A stretch of 64,000 bases of DNA from Cuneatibacter caecimuris (lineage in GTDB: Bacteria > Bacillota > Clostridia > Lachnospirales > Lachnospiraceae): contig NZ_SGXF01000003.1 of NCBI RefSeq assembly GCF_004216775.1, positions 1-64,000 on the forward strand. The letters run 5' to 3'. Shown piece after piece: positions 32,851-42,003 of the stretch. A program made the translations under genes and the position numbers. The number at the start of each line of letters is the position of its first letter. Positions within the stretch are counted from its first letter, which is position 1. Under the pieces are notes generated by a model that had not been told where the DNA came from, ran no database searches, and was given only the letters and a program-made list of their open reading frames with translations.

Positions 32851-35142
32851 ATGATTGAATTATTCAAACACGGCGCGTATCTGCTTCACGGCAGCGAGCT
32901 GGTGGAGGATACGCCGGATGCGGCAGCAGTGCTGCAGCAGAAGCTGGGGCGGATTCCATCCAGAGAAGAAGCCGCGCAGCAGACTATGGCATATGGAATT
33001 TTAAAGGCTCATAATACATCCGGAAATATGGAAAAACTGAAGGTGAAATTTGACTGCCTGACGTCTCATGATATTACTTTTGTGGGAATCATCCAAACAG
33101 CAAGGGCAAGCGGACTGCAGGAATTCCCTGTGCCCTATGTGCTGACAAACTGCCATAACAGCCTTTGCGCTGTGGGCGGGACAATCAATGAAGATGATCA
33201 CATGTTCGGCCTTTCCTGTGCGAAAAAGTACGGCGGCATTTATGTGCCTCCCCACCAGGCGGTGATTCACCAGTTCGCCCGGGAAATGCTGGCTGGCTGC
33301 GGGAAAATGGTTTTGGGCTCTGACAGCCATACCCGCTATGGAGCGTTAGGGACCATGGCAGTGGGGGAAGGCGGCCCGGAACTGGTCAAACAGCTGCTGC
33401 GCAAGACTTACGATATCAACATGCCGGGAGTTGTTGCGGTTCATCTGACCGGGAAACCCCAGAAGGGCGTGGGCCCGCAGGATGTGGCGCTGGCCATCAT
33501 CGGCGCAGTATTCGCCAATGGCTATGTGAACAACAAAGTGATGGAGTTTGTGGGAGACGGTGTATCCAACTTGAGCGCGGATTTCCGGATCGGCGTGGAT
33601 GTGATGACGACAGAGACAACATGCCTGTCTTCTATCTGGACCACAGACGGAGAGATCAGAGATTTCTATGAGATTCATGGCAGAAGCGGTGAATATAAAG
33701 AGCTGAAGCCCGGGGATGTGGCTTATTACGACGGCGTGGTAAAAGTAGACCTGAGCGAAATCAAACCCATGATCGCCATGCCGTTCCATCCCAGCAATGT
33801 CTATACCATTGAAGAGATGAACGCCAATCTGGAAGATATTCTTGCGGATGTGGAAAAGAAGGCCCAGGTAAGTCTGAGCAATAACAATATAGAGTTCAAA
33901 CTGCGGGATAAAATCCGGGACGGCAGATTGTACGTGGATCAGGGCATTATTGCTGGCTGCGCGGGCGGCGGTTTTGAAAATATCTGCGATGCGGCGGATA
34001 TTTTAAAGGGGAAGAGCATCGGTGCGGATGAATTTACGCTGAGCGTATACCCGGCTTCCCAGCCTGTCTATATGGAGCTGGTGAAAAACGGCCGTGTGGC
34101 TCAGCTGATGGAAACAGGAGCGATCGTAAAAACCGCATTCTGCGGCCCTTGTTTCGGGGCTGGTGATGTGCCTGCCAACCGAGGGCTGAGTATCCGCCAT
34201 TCCACACGTAATTTCCCCAACCGGGAAGGATCAAAGGTGACAAACGGCCAGATCGCTTCCGTAGCCCTGATGGACGCGCGTTCTATTGCCGCTACAGCCG
34301 CCAATAAGGGGTATCTTACTGCAGCCACGGATGTGGATGTTGACTTTACGAAGCCGAAGTATTTCTTCGATAAGAATATTTATGCCAACCGTGTTTATAA
34401 CGGCGTGGGCAAGGCGGACCCTGCCCAGGAAATCAAGCTGGGGCCTGGGATCAAGGACTGGCCTGAGATGGTGGCGCTGACTGAGGATATTCTGCTGCGG
34501 GTGGTTTCCGTCATTCACGACCCGGTGACCACTACAGACGAGCTTATCCCTTCCGGAGAAACCTCTTCCTACCGCTCCAATCCGGAAGGCCTGGCAGAAT
34601 TTACTCTTTCCCGGAAAGACCCTGGGTATGTAGGCCGGGCGAAGCAGGTGCGCGCAGCGGAAACGATCCGCCGGACCAATGCCTGCCCCATGCAGGAGGA
34701 CCAGGAAATTGGAAATGCGTTCCGCAAGGTGAAAGAATCTTACCCGGACCTGAAGGCCAGGGAAACAGGGATCGGGACAGCGATCTATGCGGTGAAGCCA
34801 GGGGATGGATCTGCCCGCGAGCAGGCCGCCTCCTGCCAGAAGGTGTTAGGCGGTTGGGCCAATATCGCAAAAGGATATGCTACAAAGCGCTACCGTTCTA
34901 ATCTGATTAACTGGGGCATGCTGCCATTCCTGCTGGATGATGAAGAACTTCCTTTTGAAAATCTGGACTTCCTGTTTATTCCCGGAATCCGTAAGGCAGT
35001 GAAGGAAAAAGCAGAAACTATTACCGGTTATGTGGTGAAGGATAAACTTGTTCCTTTTACCCTTCGGCTGGGTGAGCTGACAGATGATGAAAGAGAGATT
35101 ATCCTGGACGGATGCCTGATTAATTATTATCGAAATCATTGA
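32851..35142 (+). CDS. aconitase-family hydratase (YbhJ-like)
   Basis: Fe-S hydro-lyase-like protein of 763 aa. Cluster-binding cysteines are expected in [10 protein letters not shown] (about 370-379) and the CGPC motif in [12 protein letters not shown] (about 431-442). Substrate-loop features are [20 protein letters not shown] (about 152-171) and [12 protein letters not shown] (about 450-461). The C-terminal swivel domain includes [26 protein letters not shown]. The length and order match the E. coli YbhJ type of uncharacterised hydratase rather than citrate-cycle aconitase (about 640 or 890 aa) or isopropylmalate isomerase. No citrate-cycle gene is adjacent. GAGGAGGA precedes the ATG. The substrate is unknown. 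Confidence 0.88.
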   Translation: MIELFKHGAYLLHGSELVEDTPDAAAVLQQKLGRIPSREEAAQQTMAYGILKAHNTSGNMEKLKVKFDCLTSHDITFVGIIQTARASGLQEFPVPYVLTNCHNSLCAVGGTINEDDHMFGLSCAKKYGGIYVPPHQAVIHQFAREMLAGCGKMVLGSDSHTRYGALGTMAVGEGGPELVKQLLRKTYDINMPGVVAVHLTGKPQKGVGPQDVALAIIGAVFANGYVNNKVMEFVGDGVSNLSADFRIGVDVMTTETTCLSSIWTTDGEIRDFYEIHGRSGEYKELKPGDVAYYDGVVKVDLSEIKPMIAMPFHPSNVYTIEEMNANLEDILADVEKKAQVSLSNNNIEFKLRDKIRDGRLYVDQGIIAGCAGGGFENICDAADILKGKSIGADEFTLSVYPASQPVYMELVKNGRVAQLMETGAIVKTAFCGPCFGAGDVPANRGLSIRHSTRNFPNREGSKVTNGQIASVALMDARSIAATAANKGYLTAATDVDVDFTKPKYFFDKNIYANRVYNGVGKADPAQEIKLGPGIKDWPEMVALTEDILLRVVSVIHDPVTTTDELIPSGETSSYRSNPEGLAEFTLSRKDPGYVGRAKQVRAAETIRRTNACPMQEDQEIGNAFRKVKESYPDLKARETGIGTAIYAVKPGDGSAREQAASCQKVLGGWANIAKGYATKRYRSNLINWGMLPFLLDDEELPFENLDFLFIPGIRKAVKEKAETITGYVVKDKLVPFTLRLGELTDDEREIILDGCLINYYRNH

Positions 35143-35185
35143 CTTAACTGACCGCATTTTTCCGGCCGTCTGACATAACATGAGA

Positions 35186-35226
35186 AGCCGCTCTCCCGAT
35201 TAACACAGTTACTTGGGAGAGCGGCT
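35186..35226. terminator. hairpin terminator after the hydratase gene
   Basis: 12-bp perfect arms AGCCGCTCTCCC (35186-35197) and GGGAGAGCGGCT (35215-35226). The T tract is weak on plus. It lies between convergent genes. Confidence 0.6.
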
Positions 35227-35307
35227 GCTTTATGCCCTGACGCAGGGCAGTAATGAGAAATGAACGATATGAAAAAGCCCTTACTTAGGCAGAAAATCGG
35301 ATCTGGT

Positions 35308-36306
35308 TCACAAAACGGCGGTCTCAGGCGCTTTCAGCCATTGCAGGGTATCAGCAATTGTGGTTCTCAGGCTGCGGGGCCAGTATCCCAGCTCTTTGGT
35401 AGCTTTGTCATGAGAAAATTTGCTGTTGCTTTTCAGTGTGTACAGAGAGTAGCGGGTATATAAAGGACGTTCTTTTCTTCGTTTTGATATCCATTCAAAC
35501 AGCGGAGCAAAGGCTTCCGCCATCCAAATCGGCAGTACCGGCAGGCGGCGTCCTCCTTCAATTTCCCGGACAAGGGACAGAATGCTTTTGATATCGTAGT
35601 ATTTTCCGGACAGGATATAACACTCCCCGGTCCTTCCTTTTTCTGCCGCCAGCAGGCATCCCTGGGCCACGTCCCGCACATCTACAATATCATAACCGCC
35701 CCGGACACAGGCGGGAAGGCGGCCTTTCCGATAATCTGACACCATTTGAACCAGATGATTTCTGGAACTGTCATAGGGCCCCAAAATTCCGGATGGCTGG
35801 ACGACCACCGCATTCAGGCCCAGGGGAACCAGATTCAGAACAGCCTGTGTAGCGGCAGCCTTTGTTTTGGCGTATCCTCCTACCACCGAGGCAGGCGTAA
35901 AATGCCGGATTTCCTTCAGGGTTCCCTTTATGCCTTTTTCTGGAATCGCGTGTACCGAACTGACATAGATAAAACGATATACCTTGTATTTCAGCGCCAT
36001 CTCAGCAATTCTAATGGTTCCCTCCACATTAATTTCTTCCATTTTTCTGGTAAGTCCCTTTGAAATATCAATTAATCCTGCGGTATGGAATACAGTAACC
36101 TGGAAACCCTCAGTATTTTCAAACAGGGGGGACAGAGTGGAGGAATCCCGGACATCCCCTTTAAAGTAGGTGATGTTACCGTGGTTTTGAACTGCTTCGT
36201 CCGGCAGAACCAGGCCGCGGACCTGGCAGTCCTGATGCTCCAGAGAGCGCAGAAGCGTGCTTCCCAAATGGCCATTAGCCCCTGTGACAATATAAAGTTT
36301 CTTCAT
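35308..36306 (-). CDS. NAD-dependent epimerase/dehydratase family protein
   Basis: Extended short-chain dehydrogenase of 332 aa. The dinucleotide motif is VTGANGHLGSTLLR (about 8-21), the catalytic triad includes SSVHAIP and YAKTK, where Tyr and Lys follow the YxxxK pattern, and the substrate part contains VVQPSGILGPYD. ATG at 36306 has AAAGAGGTG upstream; the longer frame has none. It is transcribed from a good promoter at 36361-36389, divergent from a TetR regulator, which probably controls it. Members of this group reduce or epimerise sugars, steroids or flavonoid-like ketones (3-beta-HSD-like). The substrate is not clear. Confidence 0.88.
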   Translation of the reverse strand: MKKLYIVTGANGHLGSTLLRSLEHQDCQVRGLVLPDEAVQNHGNITYFKGDVRDSSTLSPLFENTEGFQVTVFHTAGLIDISKGLTRKMEEINVEGTIRIAEMALKYKVYRFIYVSSVHAIPEKGIKGTLKEIRHFTPASVVGGYAKTKAAATQAVLNLVPLGLNAVVVQPSGILGPYDSSRNHLVQMVSDYRKGRLPACVRGGYDIVDVRDVAQGCLLAAEKGRTGECYILSGKYYDIKSILSLVREIEGGRRLPVLPIWMAEAFAPLFEWISKRRKERPLYTRYSLYTLKSNSKFSHDKATKELGYWPRSLRTTIADTLQWLKAPETAVL

Positions 36307-36360
36307 AATAGACACCTCTTTCAAATAACAAACACACTGTTGATTTACTTTCTTATCTGT

Positions 36361-36389
36361 ATTATAATAAGAACAGCAGATGGCTGCAA
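36361..36389 (-). promoter_or_regulatory. sigma-A promoter of the epimerase-like gene
   Basis: Minus strand TTGCAG (36389-36384), 17-bp spacer, TATAAT (36366-36361), 55 bp before the start codon. Confidence 0.7.
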
Positions 36390-36460
36390 CCATCAGATAT
36401 TAGCCTGATGCCCGATTTTTGAACAAACTATACATCAGGTGTTGAAAAGGAGCGGAAGTT

Positions 36461-37072
36461 TTGAAAAAGTTAATAAATGACCACAGAATAAAGGTTACAA
36501 AAATGCTGATTCGAAAAGCATTTCTGAGCTTGCTGGAGAAAAAACCCATTCAGAGCATTTCCGTAAAGGAACTGTGTGAGGAGGCAGGCTTGAACAGGGG
36601 GACTTTTTATAGCCATTATTCAGATATTTATAAACTGAAGGAGGATATAGAAGAAGATATGCTGCAGGGGTTCCGCCAGGCTCTGGAACCCTTAGAGGAA
36701 ATGGATGAAGCGCAAAGGACTCCGGTGAGGATTACTACGGAAGTGTTCCGCTGTCTGAAAGAAAATTCTGATCTGTGCACAGTTACCCTGGGACCATATG
36801 GGGATAAGGCCTTTGCGCTGAAACTTCTTCAGATTGGCAGGGAAATATGTGTGGAAAGCTACTCGCGGTATTTTCAGAACACTACGCCTAGACAGATTGA
36901 ATACTTCTATGCTTTTGCAAGTTCCGGCTGTATCGGTATCCTGCAGAAATGGCTGGCGGACGGAATGACAGCCGCGCCGGAAGAAGTTGCGGAAATGGCG
37001 GAATGTATGATGACCAGCGGAATGGGATTTTTATGCGGCAGAAAGCCGGAGTGGCCTGTCGGCCGCATATAA
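36461..37072 (+). CDS. TetR/AcrR family regulator
   Basis: Repressor of 203 aa starting with TTG at 36461, 6 nt after AAAAGGAG. The N-terminal helix-turn-helix is KPIQSISVKELCEEAGLNRG-TFYSHYSDIYKL (about 28-61, written here in two parts). The C-terminal domain resembles the TetR_C_8/DhaS-like group: CTVTLGPYGDKAFALKLLQI and YAFASSGCIGILQKWLADG. It is divergent from the epimerase-like gene and likely represses it together with its own promoter. The ligand is unknown. Confidence 0.9.
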   Translation: MKKLINDHRIKVTKMLIRKAFLSLLEKKPIQSISVKELCEEAGLNRGTFYSHYSDIYKLKEDIEEDMLQGFRQALEPLEEMDEAQRTPVRITTEVFRCLKENSDLCTVTLGPYGDKAFALKLLQIGREICVESYSRYFQNTTPRQIEYFYAFASSGCIGILQKWLADGMTAAPEEVAEMAECMMTSGMGFLCGRKPEWPVGRI

Positions 37073-37114
37073 TCCTCAGCATGCGGGTTTCATCTGTTTT
37101 TCAATTGGATGGGA

Positions 37115-37375
37115 TCAGTCGATCAATTCCCTGGAGATGATATCAGAGTTTGCCCGGGCCTGTTTCAGAAGGACCTGGTAATGCAGCTGCGCCGCATTGA
37201 TCTGATAAATGCAGCAGTCGATCATTTCCGGATCAGTGACTTGATCCAGATGGTTCTGGGCCAGCGCCAGGCTTTCCCGGGCGGAAAGAAGTTCCCGGCG
37301 GAAATCCAGACGTCTCAGCTGTTCCTGGCGGGCTGCGGCTTTTTTAGCGGATAATGCTCTGGGGCGAGGTAACAT
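37115..37375 (-). CDS. DUF2508 (YaaL-like) family protein
   Basis: Small 86-aa, mostly helical cytoplasmic protein of the DUF2508 family. The typical central segment is HLDQVTDPEMIDCCIYQINA followed by AQLHYQVLLKQAR. ACAGGAGGA precedes the ATG at 37375. Family members are common in spore formers, often next to a pro-sigma-K processing inhibitor or recombination genes; here it stands alone between a convergent TetR gene and the CRISPR leader. Function unknown. Confidence 0.8.
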   Translation of the reverse strand: MLPRPRALSAKKAAARQEQLRRLDFRRELLSARESLALAQNHLDQVTDPEMIDCCIYQINAAQLHYQVLLKQARANSDIISRELID

Positions 37376-37716
37376 GGCAAATCCTCCTGTTATGATTGAT
37401 TTTTGTTATTGTCCTGCTAAAACATATGAGGACAGGCAGGGAAATATGTCCTGTGCGGTATTTTTATTTTTTCTTGCAGCAGGGTGATAGGGATGCAGGG
37501 ATGTAAAAAATGAAAGATTTACAATATAAAGGAAGGAACCGACGGTGCGAACCACAAGTGAACATGATTTCCCAGGGGGATTCGCACCTGATAAGATGAG
37601 TATATTTGACGACAAAAGGGTGAAAAAGAGGAATGTGTATTGATGATCTCTTTCGAATGTGGTAATATTGAACAATAGGCAGGGCGCAGAGGGAATGATA
37701 ATTGTGCTCGTTTGCT
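37376..37716 (+). promoter_or_regulatory. CRISPR leader and flanking non-coding DNA
   Basis: No gene is visible in this 341-bp stretch. From 37544 it looks like a type I-C leader: GGTGCGAA (37544-37551) and TTCGCACC (37581-37588) form a perfect 8-bp inverted repeat, then an AT-rich tract runs into the first repeat. In complete I-C loci such a leader directly follows cas2; the DNA before it (37376-37540) has no recognisable cas2 remainder. Confidence 0.55.
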
Positions 37717-38225
37717 GTCGAAGCCTTGCGTAGGCTTCGTGGATTGAAATAGCGGGTCTATATGATCGATCGGGTGCGGATAGAGTCGAAGCCTTGCGTA
37801 GGCTTCGTGGATTGAAATAGAATAATCCATATTAGTAAAAACACTGTACTTTGTCGAAGCCTTGCGTAGGCTTCGTGGATTGAAATCTGCGTTTCTAAGG
37901 AGTACCCCTCCCGGGCTTGATCGTCGAAGCCTTGCGTAGGCTTCGTGGATTGAAATTCTCACACAATACAATTCCTGAATAATATGCTCAAGTCGAAGCC
38001 TTGCGTAGGCTTCGTGGATTGAAATAGTGATAATGTAATATCACTCATATCTCTGCGCGTCGAAGCCTTGCGTAGGCTTCGTGGATTGAAATAAAAATCC
38101 AGTCAAGCATGATTTATCACCTCCCAGTCGAAGCCTTGCATAGGCTTCGCGGATTGAAATTTTGGAGGTTTTTACCATTAATGCATTTACCATGTTGAAG
38201 CTTTGCACTGGTTCTGGATTTTAAT
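37717..38225 (+). CRISPR. orphan type I-C-like CRISPR array, 8 repeats, 7 spacers
   Basis: 34-bp repeats start GTCGAAGCC and end GTGGATTGAAAT, with an internal GAAGCCT/AGGCTTC hairpin and the ATTGAAAT handle of type I-C. Starts: 37717, 37785, 37853, 37923, 37992, 38059, 38127 and 38194. The first six are identical; the seventh has two changes; the eighth is strongly decayed, which marks the 3' (old) end. Spacers are 34, 34, 36, 35, 33, 34 and 33 nt. The array is oriented with its leader on the left. No cas gene is found within the window on either side. Confidence 0.95.
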
Positions 38226-38310
38226 ATTTATAAAACCAAAGTTTTTTAGATAAAAATTAATAATTATTAAAATTCAGGAAAAAGTAAGAACAGTAAAGAA
38301 AAAATTAATT

Positions 38311-38338
38311 TTGGAAAATGAGGAAGGCATGGTATAAT
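38311..38338 (+). promoter_or_regulatory. promoter of the LCP gene
   Basis: TTGGAA (38311-38316), 16-bp spacer, TATAAT (38333-38338), with an extended TG at 38330-38331. It predicts a 5' untranslated region of about 205 nt. Confidence 0.7.
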
Positions 38339-38344
38339 GTGAAT

Positions 38345-38550
38345 GACATTGTACTTAAGCAAGCAAAGCACAGCGCTCCTGATAATATAAGCGCTGGATA
38401 GTTGCATCGCTGCTGAGCAAATGCCGCCTCCGTTCCGTTATGCGGGATGATAGAAATCCCATCCCCGGCCCTTATCCTCTGCCGCCCGGGCATAACGGAG
38501 CATTGAAAATTCGCATATAGAGCAACAGTTTGGTAAAAGGAGGAAATTTT
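38345..38550 (+). promoter_or_regulatory. long, foldable 5' leader of the LCP gene
   Basis: No ORF. Visible pairing: CAGCGC (38371-38376) with GCGCTG (38391-38396); CCGTTATGC (38435-38443) with GCATAACGG (38490-38498), enclosing GGGAT (38444-38448)/ATCCC (38456-38460) and a C/G-rich arm. The last roughly 50 nt before the ATG are single-stranded-looking and end in AAAGGAGGA. I do not recognise a known riboswitch class. A cis-regulatory RNA is a hypothesis. Confidence 0.45.
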
Positions 38551-39840
38551 ATGTGGGATGATGACAAATTAGAAGAAACAGAAATTGAAGAATACGAGTC
38601 TGAACAGGAGGAATATCCCGGCGGGCAGGAAATATACCAGATGGATGCTCCGCAGCAAAAACGCCGCCAGGACAAGCCTTCAGGCAATGGGAGCAGGGAC
38701 GGGCAGCGCAGCGGCAACCGCGCCGCAAGACCCCGGAAAAGTTCAGCTGCCAGAGAAAGAGCAGAGCGGGAGGCCCGGCGGGAGGCACAGCAAAGAATGA
38801 AGAAAAAGAGACGCCGCCGCCGGATCAGAAGAGTTTTTATGCTGATTTTTTTGATTCTTCTGCTGCTCGTAGTAGCCGCAGGAGGCCTGATTTGGAGCAA
38901 ACTGTCCAAGATGCAGCGGGCATCCATTTCAGATGATCAGATCGTGAAAAATACCATGGCGGATGGGAAGCCTGTAAACCTCAAAGGATACACTAATATC
39001 GCTTTATTCGGTGTGGATGCCCGGGACGGTTCCAGGATCGGCAAGGAAATGCACGCGGATACAGATATTGTGCTGAGCATTAACAATTTAACAGGGGAGA
39101 TCAGGCTGATTTCCGTGTACAGGGATACTTATCTAAATGTAAATGAAGCAGACGATATGTACAGAAAACTGACAGAAGGCTTTTACTACTATGGCCCGGA
39201 AGAGGCTATGAACGCCCTGAACCGGAATCTGGATCTGGATATTGAAGACTATGTTGCCGTAAACTGGGCGGCTGTGGCAAACGCCATCAATATTTTAGGA
39301 GGCGTGGAAATTGATGTGACTGCTGAGGAACTGCCCTATCTGAACGGCTACTGTACAGAAACTTCAGCAAGTACCGGAATCCCCACCACTCAGTTGGCTC
39401 AGCCCGGGCTGCAGACACTGGACGGAGTACAGGCTGTATCTTACTGCCGTATCCGCTATATCGGCATGGATTACCAGCGCACGGAGAGACAGAGGACAGT
39501 TCTGTCTCAGATGTTTACCAAAATGAAGCATGCAGGTGTGGGAACATTGATGCGGCTGGTGGATGAAATCCTTCCCCAGGTTTCCACCTCACTTTCAGGG
39601 GGCGAGATGACCTGGATGGGGCTGAACCTGTTCCGTTATCATTTAGGCACAAGCATGGGCTTTCCTTATGATAAAGTTGCGATGACGGTTCCCGGGAAAA
39701 ATGACTGCGTAGTACCAAAAACCCTGCTTTCTAACGTGACAAGGCTCCACGAGGAAATGTTCCCTGGCCTGGAATATACGCCTTCTGCAAAAGTACAGCA
39801 GATTTCGCAGCGCATAATTTCCGATACAGGAGTCCAATGA
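38551..39840 (+). CDS. LytR-CpsA-Psr (LCP) family ligase
   Basis: Membrane-bound enzyme that attaches teichoic-acid-like or capsular polymers to peptidoglycan, 429 aa. A long charged, low-complexity cytoplasmic head (1-94, rich in Glu then Arg, with KKKRRRRRIRR) precedes one transmembrane helix (95-115), so the LCP domain is outside. Catalytic-domain motifs are DADTDIVLSINN-like (HADTDIVLSI), ISVYRDTYLNV, and RTERQRTVLSQM, which holds the conserved Arg residues for the pyrophosphate. ATG at 38551 follows AAAGGAGGA. It has its own promoter and a long leader, and a two-component pair lies 52 bp downstream. Confidence 0.92.
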   Translation: MWDDDKLEETEIEEYESEQEEYPGGQEIYQMDAPQQKRRQDKPSGNGSRDGQRSGNRAARPRKSSAARERAEREARREAQQRMKKKRRRRRIRRVFMLIFLILLLLVVAAGGLIWSKLSKMQRASISDDQIVKNTMADGKPVNLKGYTNIALFGVDARDGSRIGKEMHADTDIVLSINNLTGEIRLISVYRDTYLNVNEADDMYRKLTEGFYYYGPEEAMNALNRNLDLDIEDYVAVNWAAVANAINILGGVEIDVTAEELPYLNGYCTETSASTGIPTTQLAQPGLQTLDGVQAVSYCRIRYIGMDYQRTERQRTVLSQMFTKMKHAGVGTLMRLVDEILPQVSTSLSGGEMTWMGLNLFRYHLGTSMGFPYDKVAMTVPGKNDCVVPKTLLSNVTRLHEEMFPGLEYTPSAKVQQISQRIISDTGVQ

Positions 39841-39892
39841 TGCAGGTTTGATGGGAAAAAGATGTATAATCAGGGGGAGACGGAGGTTTGTG

Positions 39893-40552
39893 ATGAATCG
39901 TATTTTAATTGTGGAAGACGAAAAGCCCATCTCCCGCCTGATTGAATATAGTCTGTCCGGAGCGGGTTATCAGTGTGTCTGCGCTTATGATGGGGCAGAG
40001 GCTGCTATTTTGCTGGAACAGCAGAATTTTGATATGGTGCTGTTGGATATTATGCTGCCTGAAATCAGCGGGTTTGAGCTGATGGAATATATCCGCCCTA
40101 CCGGCGTGCCTGTCATTTTTCTGACTGCGAAGTCAGATGTTAAGGACCGGATCAAAGGCCTGCGGTTGGGCGCGGATGATTATCTGGGGAAGCCCTTTGA
40201 AATCATGGAACTGCTGGCCAGAGTGGAAACAGTGCTGAGGAGGTGCCATAAACTGGATTCCAGTCTTTCTATGGATGGAGTAGAGGTGGACTTACTTTCC
40301 AGAACGGTAACAAAAGACGGAGACGCTGTTTCCTTAACTCAGAAAGAATATGGAATTTTAGTGCTGTTTCTTCAGAATCCGGGAATTGCACTTTTCCGCG
40401 AACGCATTTATGAACAGGTTTGGGGAGGCGAATATCAGGGGGACAGCAGAACCGTTGACCTACATGTCCAGCGCATGAGAAGGAAACTGAGCTGGGAAAA
40501 CAAAATCGTGCCAGTTTACAAGGTGGGATACAGACTGGAGGTGCACCGTTGA
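39893..40552 (+). CDS. OmpR family response regulator
   Basis: Regulator of 219 aa. Receiver: VEDE at 7-10, phospho-acceptor Asp52 in MVLLDIMLPEISG, Thr switch in IFLTAKSD and Lys in YLGKPFEI. Winged helix at about 125-217, with DSRTVDLHVQRMRRKL. ATG at 39893 comes after GGAGGTTTGTG. Its stop TGA overlaps the TTG start of the kinase gene by 4 nt. It sits between an LCP ligase and an amidase, so cell-envelope genes are the likely targets. Confidence 0.92.
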   Translation: MNRILIVEDEKPISRLIEYSLSGAGYQCVCAYDGAEAAILLEQQNFDMVLLDIMLPEISGFELMEYIRPTGVPVIFLTAKSDVKDRIKGLRLGADDYLGKPFEIMELLARVETVLRRCHKLDSSLSMDGVEVDLLSRTVTKDGDAVSLTQKEYGILVLFLQNPGIALFRERIYEQVWGGEYQGDSRTVDLHVQRMRRKLSWENKIVPVYKVGYRLEVHR

Positions 40553-42003
40553 AACTGCGCTGGAAGATTTTTTTTGCCATGCTATTGGTGGTGCTGCTGA
40601 CATTCAGCCTAGGCGCCACCTTTTTAATATCTGTTACTTTTCATAGTACGTTGAACCGTGAAAAACAGAGCGCAGAGAGCCAGAATCAGCTGATGCGCGC
40701 CTCTGTTGCTGCGCTTTTGGCTTCTGTTCAGACGGATCAGTGGGAAAATCGGAAGGAAACAGTTCAAAATGTGATGAAGGAACTGTCAGATTCTCCTGAG
40801 AAAGACGCTTTTGTGCGTATCCGTGAAAAAGACAGTGTGCTTTATGAGCAGGCAGGCTGTCCTGCAGAATTGCCGGAAGAATTGCCGGATACGGAAGAAA
40901 TGATGCAGACAATGAGCCAGACTGGGGAAAACTGGAATTTAAGAACAGTCAGTTCTTTGACTGTAAACGGCACAGTTCTCTATGTGGAGAATTGGAGAAA
41001 TGTAAACGGAATCTTTGCTGATCGTGAAAATTTGGTCCGGATTTACCGGTGGATTGTTCTGGGCGCGGCAGCAGGAACAGCATTGGTGAGCCTTTTAATC
41101 TCTTTCTGGATTGCCGGGCCTGTCAGCAGGCTGTCAAAAGTTGCCCGGGAAATAGCGGGAGGAAATCTGGAAGCAAGGGCCGGAGCAAGGAGAAAAGATG
41201 AATTGGGGATGCTGGCTTTAGACATCAACCAGATGGCGGAGCATTTGGAAGAAGATTTTTCCCGCCTGCAGGAGAAAAATGAGCAGCAGGAACGATTTAT
41301 CGGAAATTTCGCACACGAATTGAAAACGCCGCTCACTTCAATCATAGGTTATGCCGATATGCTGCGCCTTCATAAAAATGATCCTGAATTTACGGTGGAA
41401 GCTGCGGGATATATTTTTTCAGAGGGAAAACGTCTGGAACATTTATCTGCTAAGCTTCTGGAAATTATTCTGTTAAAGCAAGGACAGATTGAGAAAAAGA
41501 AAATTGCCGCAGGGACTTTTTTGGAGCATCTTTCTGCCCTTCTAAAACCAGTGCTTTCGGAAAAGAATTTACACCTGTATATAGATATTTCACCAGAGGG
41601 CGCCGCTTTGTATGGAGATGAAGAACTGATGGAAACTGTTTTTTTAAATCTGATCGATAACTCCAGAAAGGCATGCCAGAAGGGTGGGAATATCTGGGTA
41701 CGGATTTTGGAGGAAAATAACGCTGTTACAGCCGAGGTAAAAGATGACGGAAGAGGGATGGAGCAGTCAGAATTGCCGAAACTGACAGAAGCTTTCTATA
41801 TGGAAGATAAGTCACGCAGCCGCCGCCAGGGAGGCGTCGGGCTTGGCTTGTCTGTTTGTGCTGAAATTGTCAGGCTTCATGGGGCCAGGATGAGTTTTGA
41901 CAGCAGACCTGGAAAAGGAATGCGTGTACGCCTGATTTTTCCTATATCACAAAACTCTCCGGAGGATTGCACTGTAATTGGTCTGAGAGGAGCCGGAAGA
42001 TGA
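40549..42003 (+). CDS. sensor histidine kinase with HAMP domain
   Basis: Classical two-transmembrane kinase of 484 aa. TTG start at 40549, inside the regulator stop, after GGAGGTG. Helix 1 at about 8-28, extracytoplasmic sensor to about 165, helix 2 at about 166-188, HAMP (AGPVSRLSKVAREIAGGNLE), phospho-accepting His256 in FAHELKTPLTS, N box NLIDNSRKA, G boxes DDGRGM and GVGLGLSVCAEIV. It partners the preceding response regulator. A secreted protein gene overlaps its stop, which may encode an accessory sensor or a regulated product. Confidence 0.92.
   Translation: MKLRWKIFFAMLLVVLLTFSLGATFLISVTFHSTLNREKQSAESQNQLMRASVAALLASVQTDQWENRKETVQNVMKELSDSPEKDAFVRIREKDSVLYEQAGCPAELPEELPDTEEMMQTMSQTGENWNLRTVSSLTVNGTVLYVENWRNVNGIFADRENLVRIYRWIVLGAAAGTALVSLLISFWIAGPVSRLSKVAREIAGGNLEARAGARRKDELGMLALDINQMAEHLEEDFSRLQEKNEQQERFIGNFAHELKTPLTSIIGYADMLRLHKNDPEFTVEAAGYIFSEGKRLEHLSAKLLEIILLKQGQIEKKKIAAGTFLEHLSALLKPVLSEKNLHLYIDISPEGAALYGDEELMETVFLNLIDNSRKACQKGGNIWVRILEENNAVTAEVKDDGRGMEQSELPKLTEAFYMEDKSRSRRQGGVGLGLSVCAEIVRLHGARMSFDSRPGKGMRVRLIFPISQNSPEDCTVIGLRGAGR

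Noticed and set aside
37519-37971. Minus-strand frame across the CRISPR array
   Set aside because: Its repeated IHEAYARLR-like units are just the translated CRISPR repeats.
36000-40000. cas genes near the CRISPR array
   Set aside because: All frames around it belong to a SDR epimerase, TetR, DUF2508, LCP and two-component proteins; no Cas1, Cas2, Cas3 or Cas5/7/8 motif was seen.
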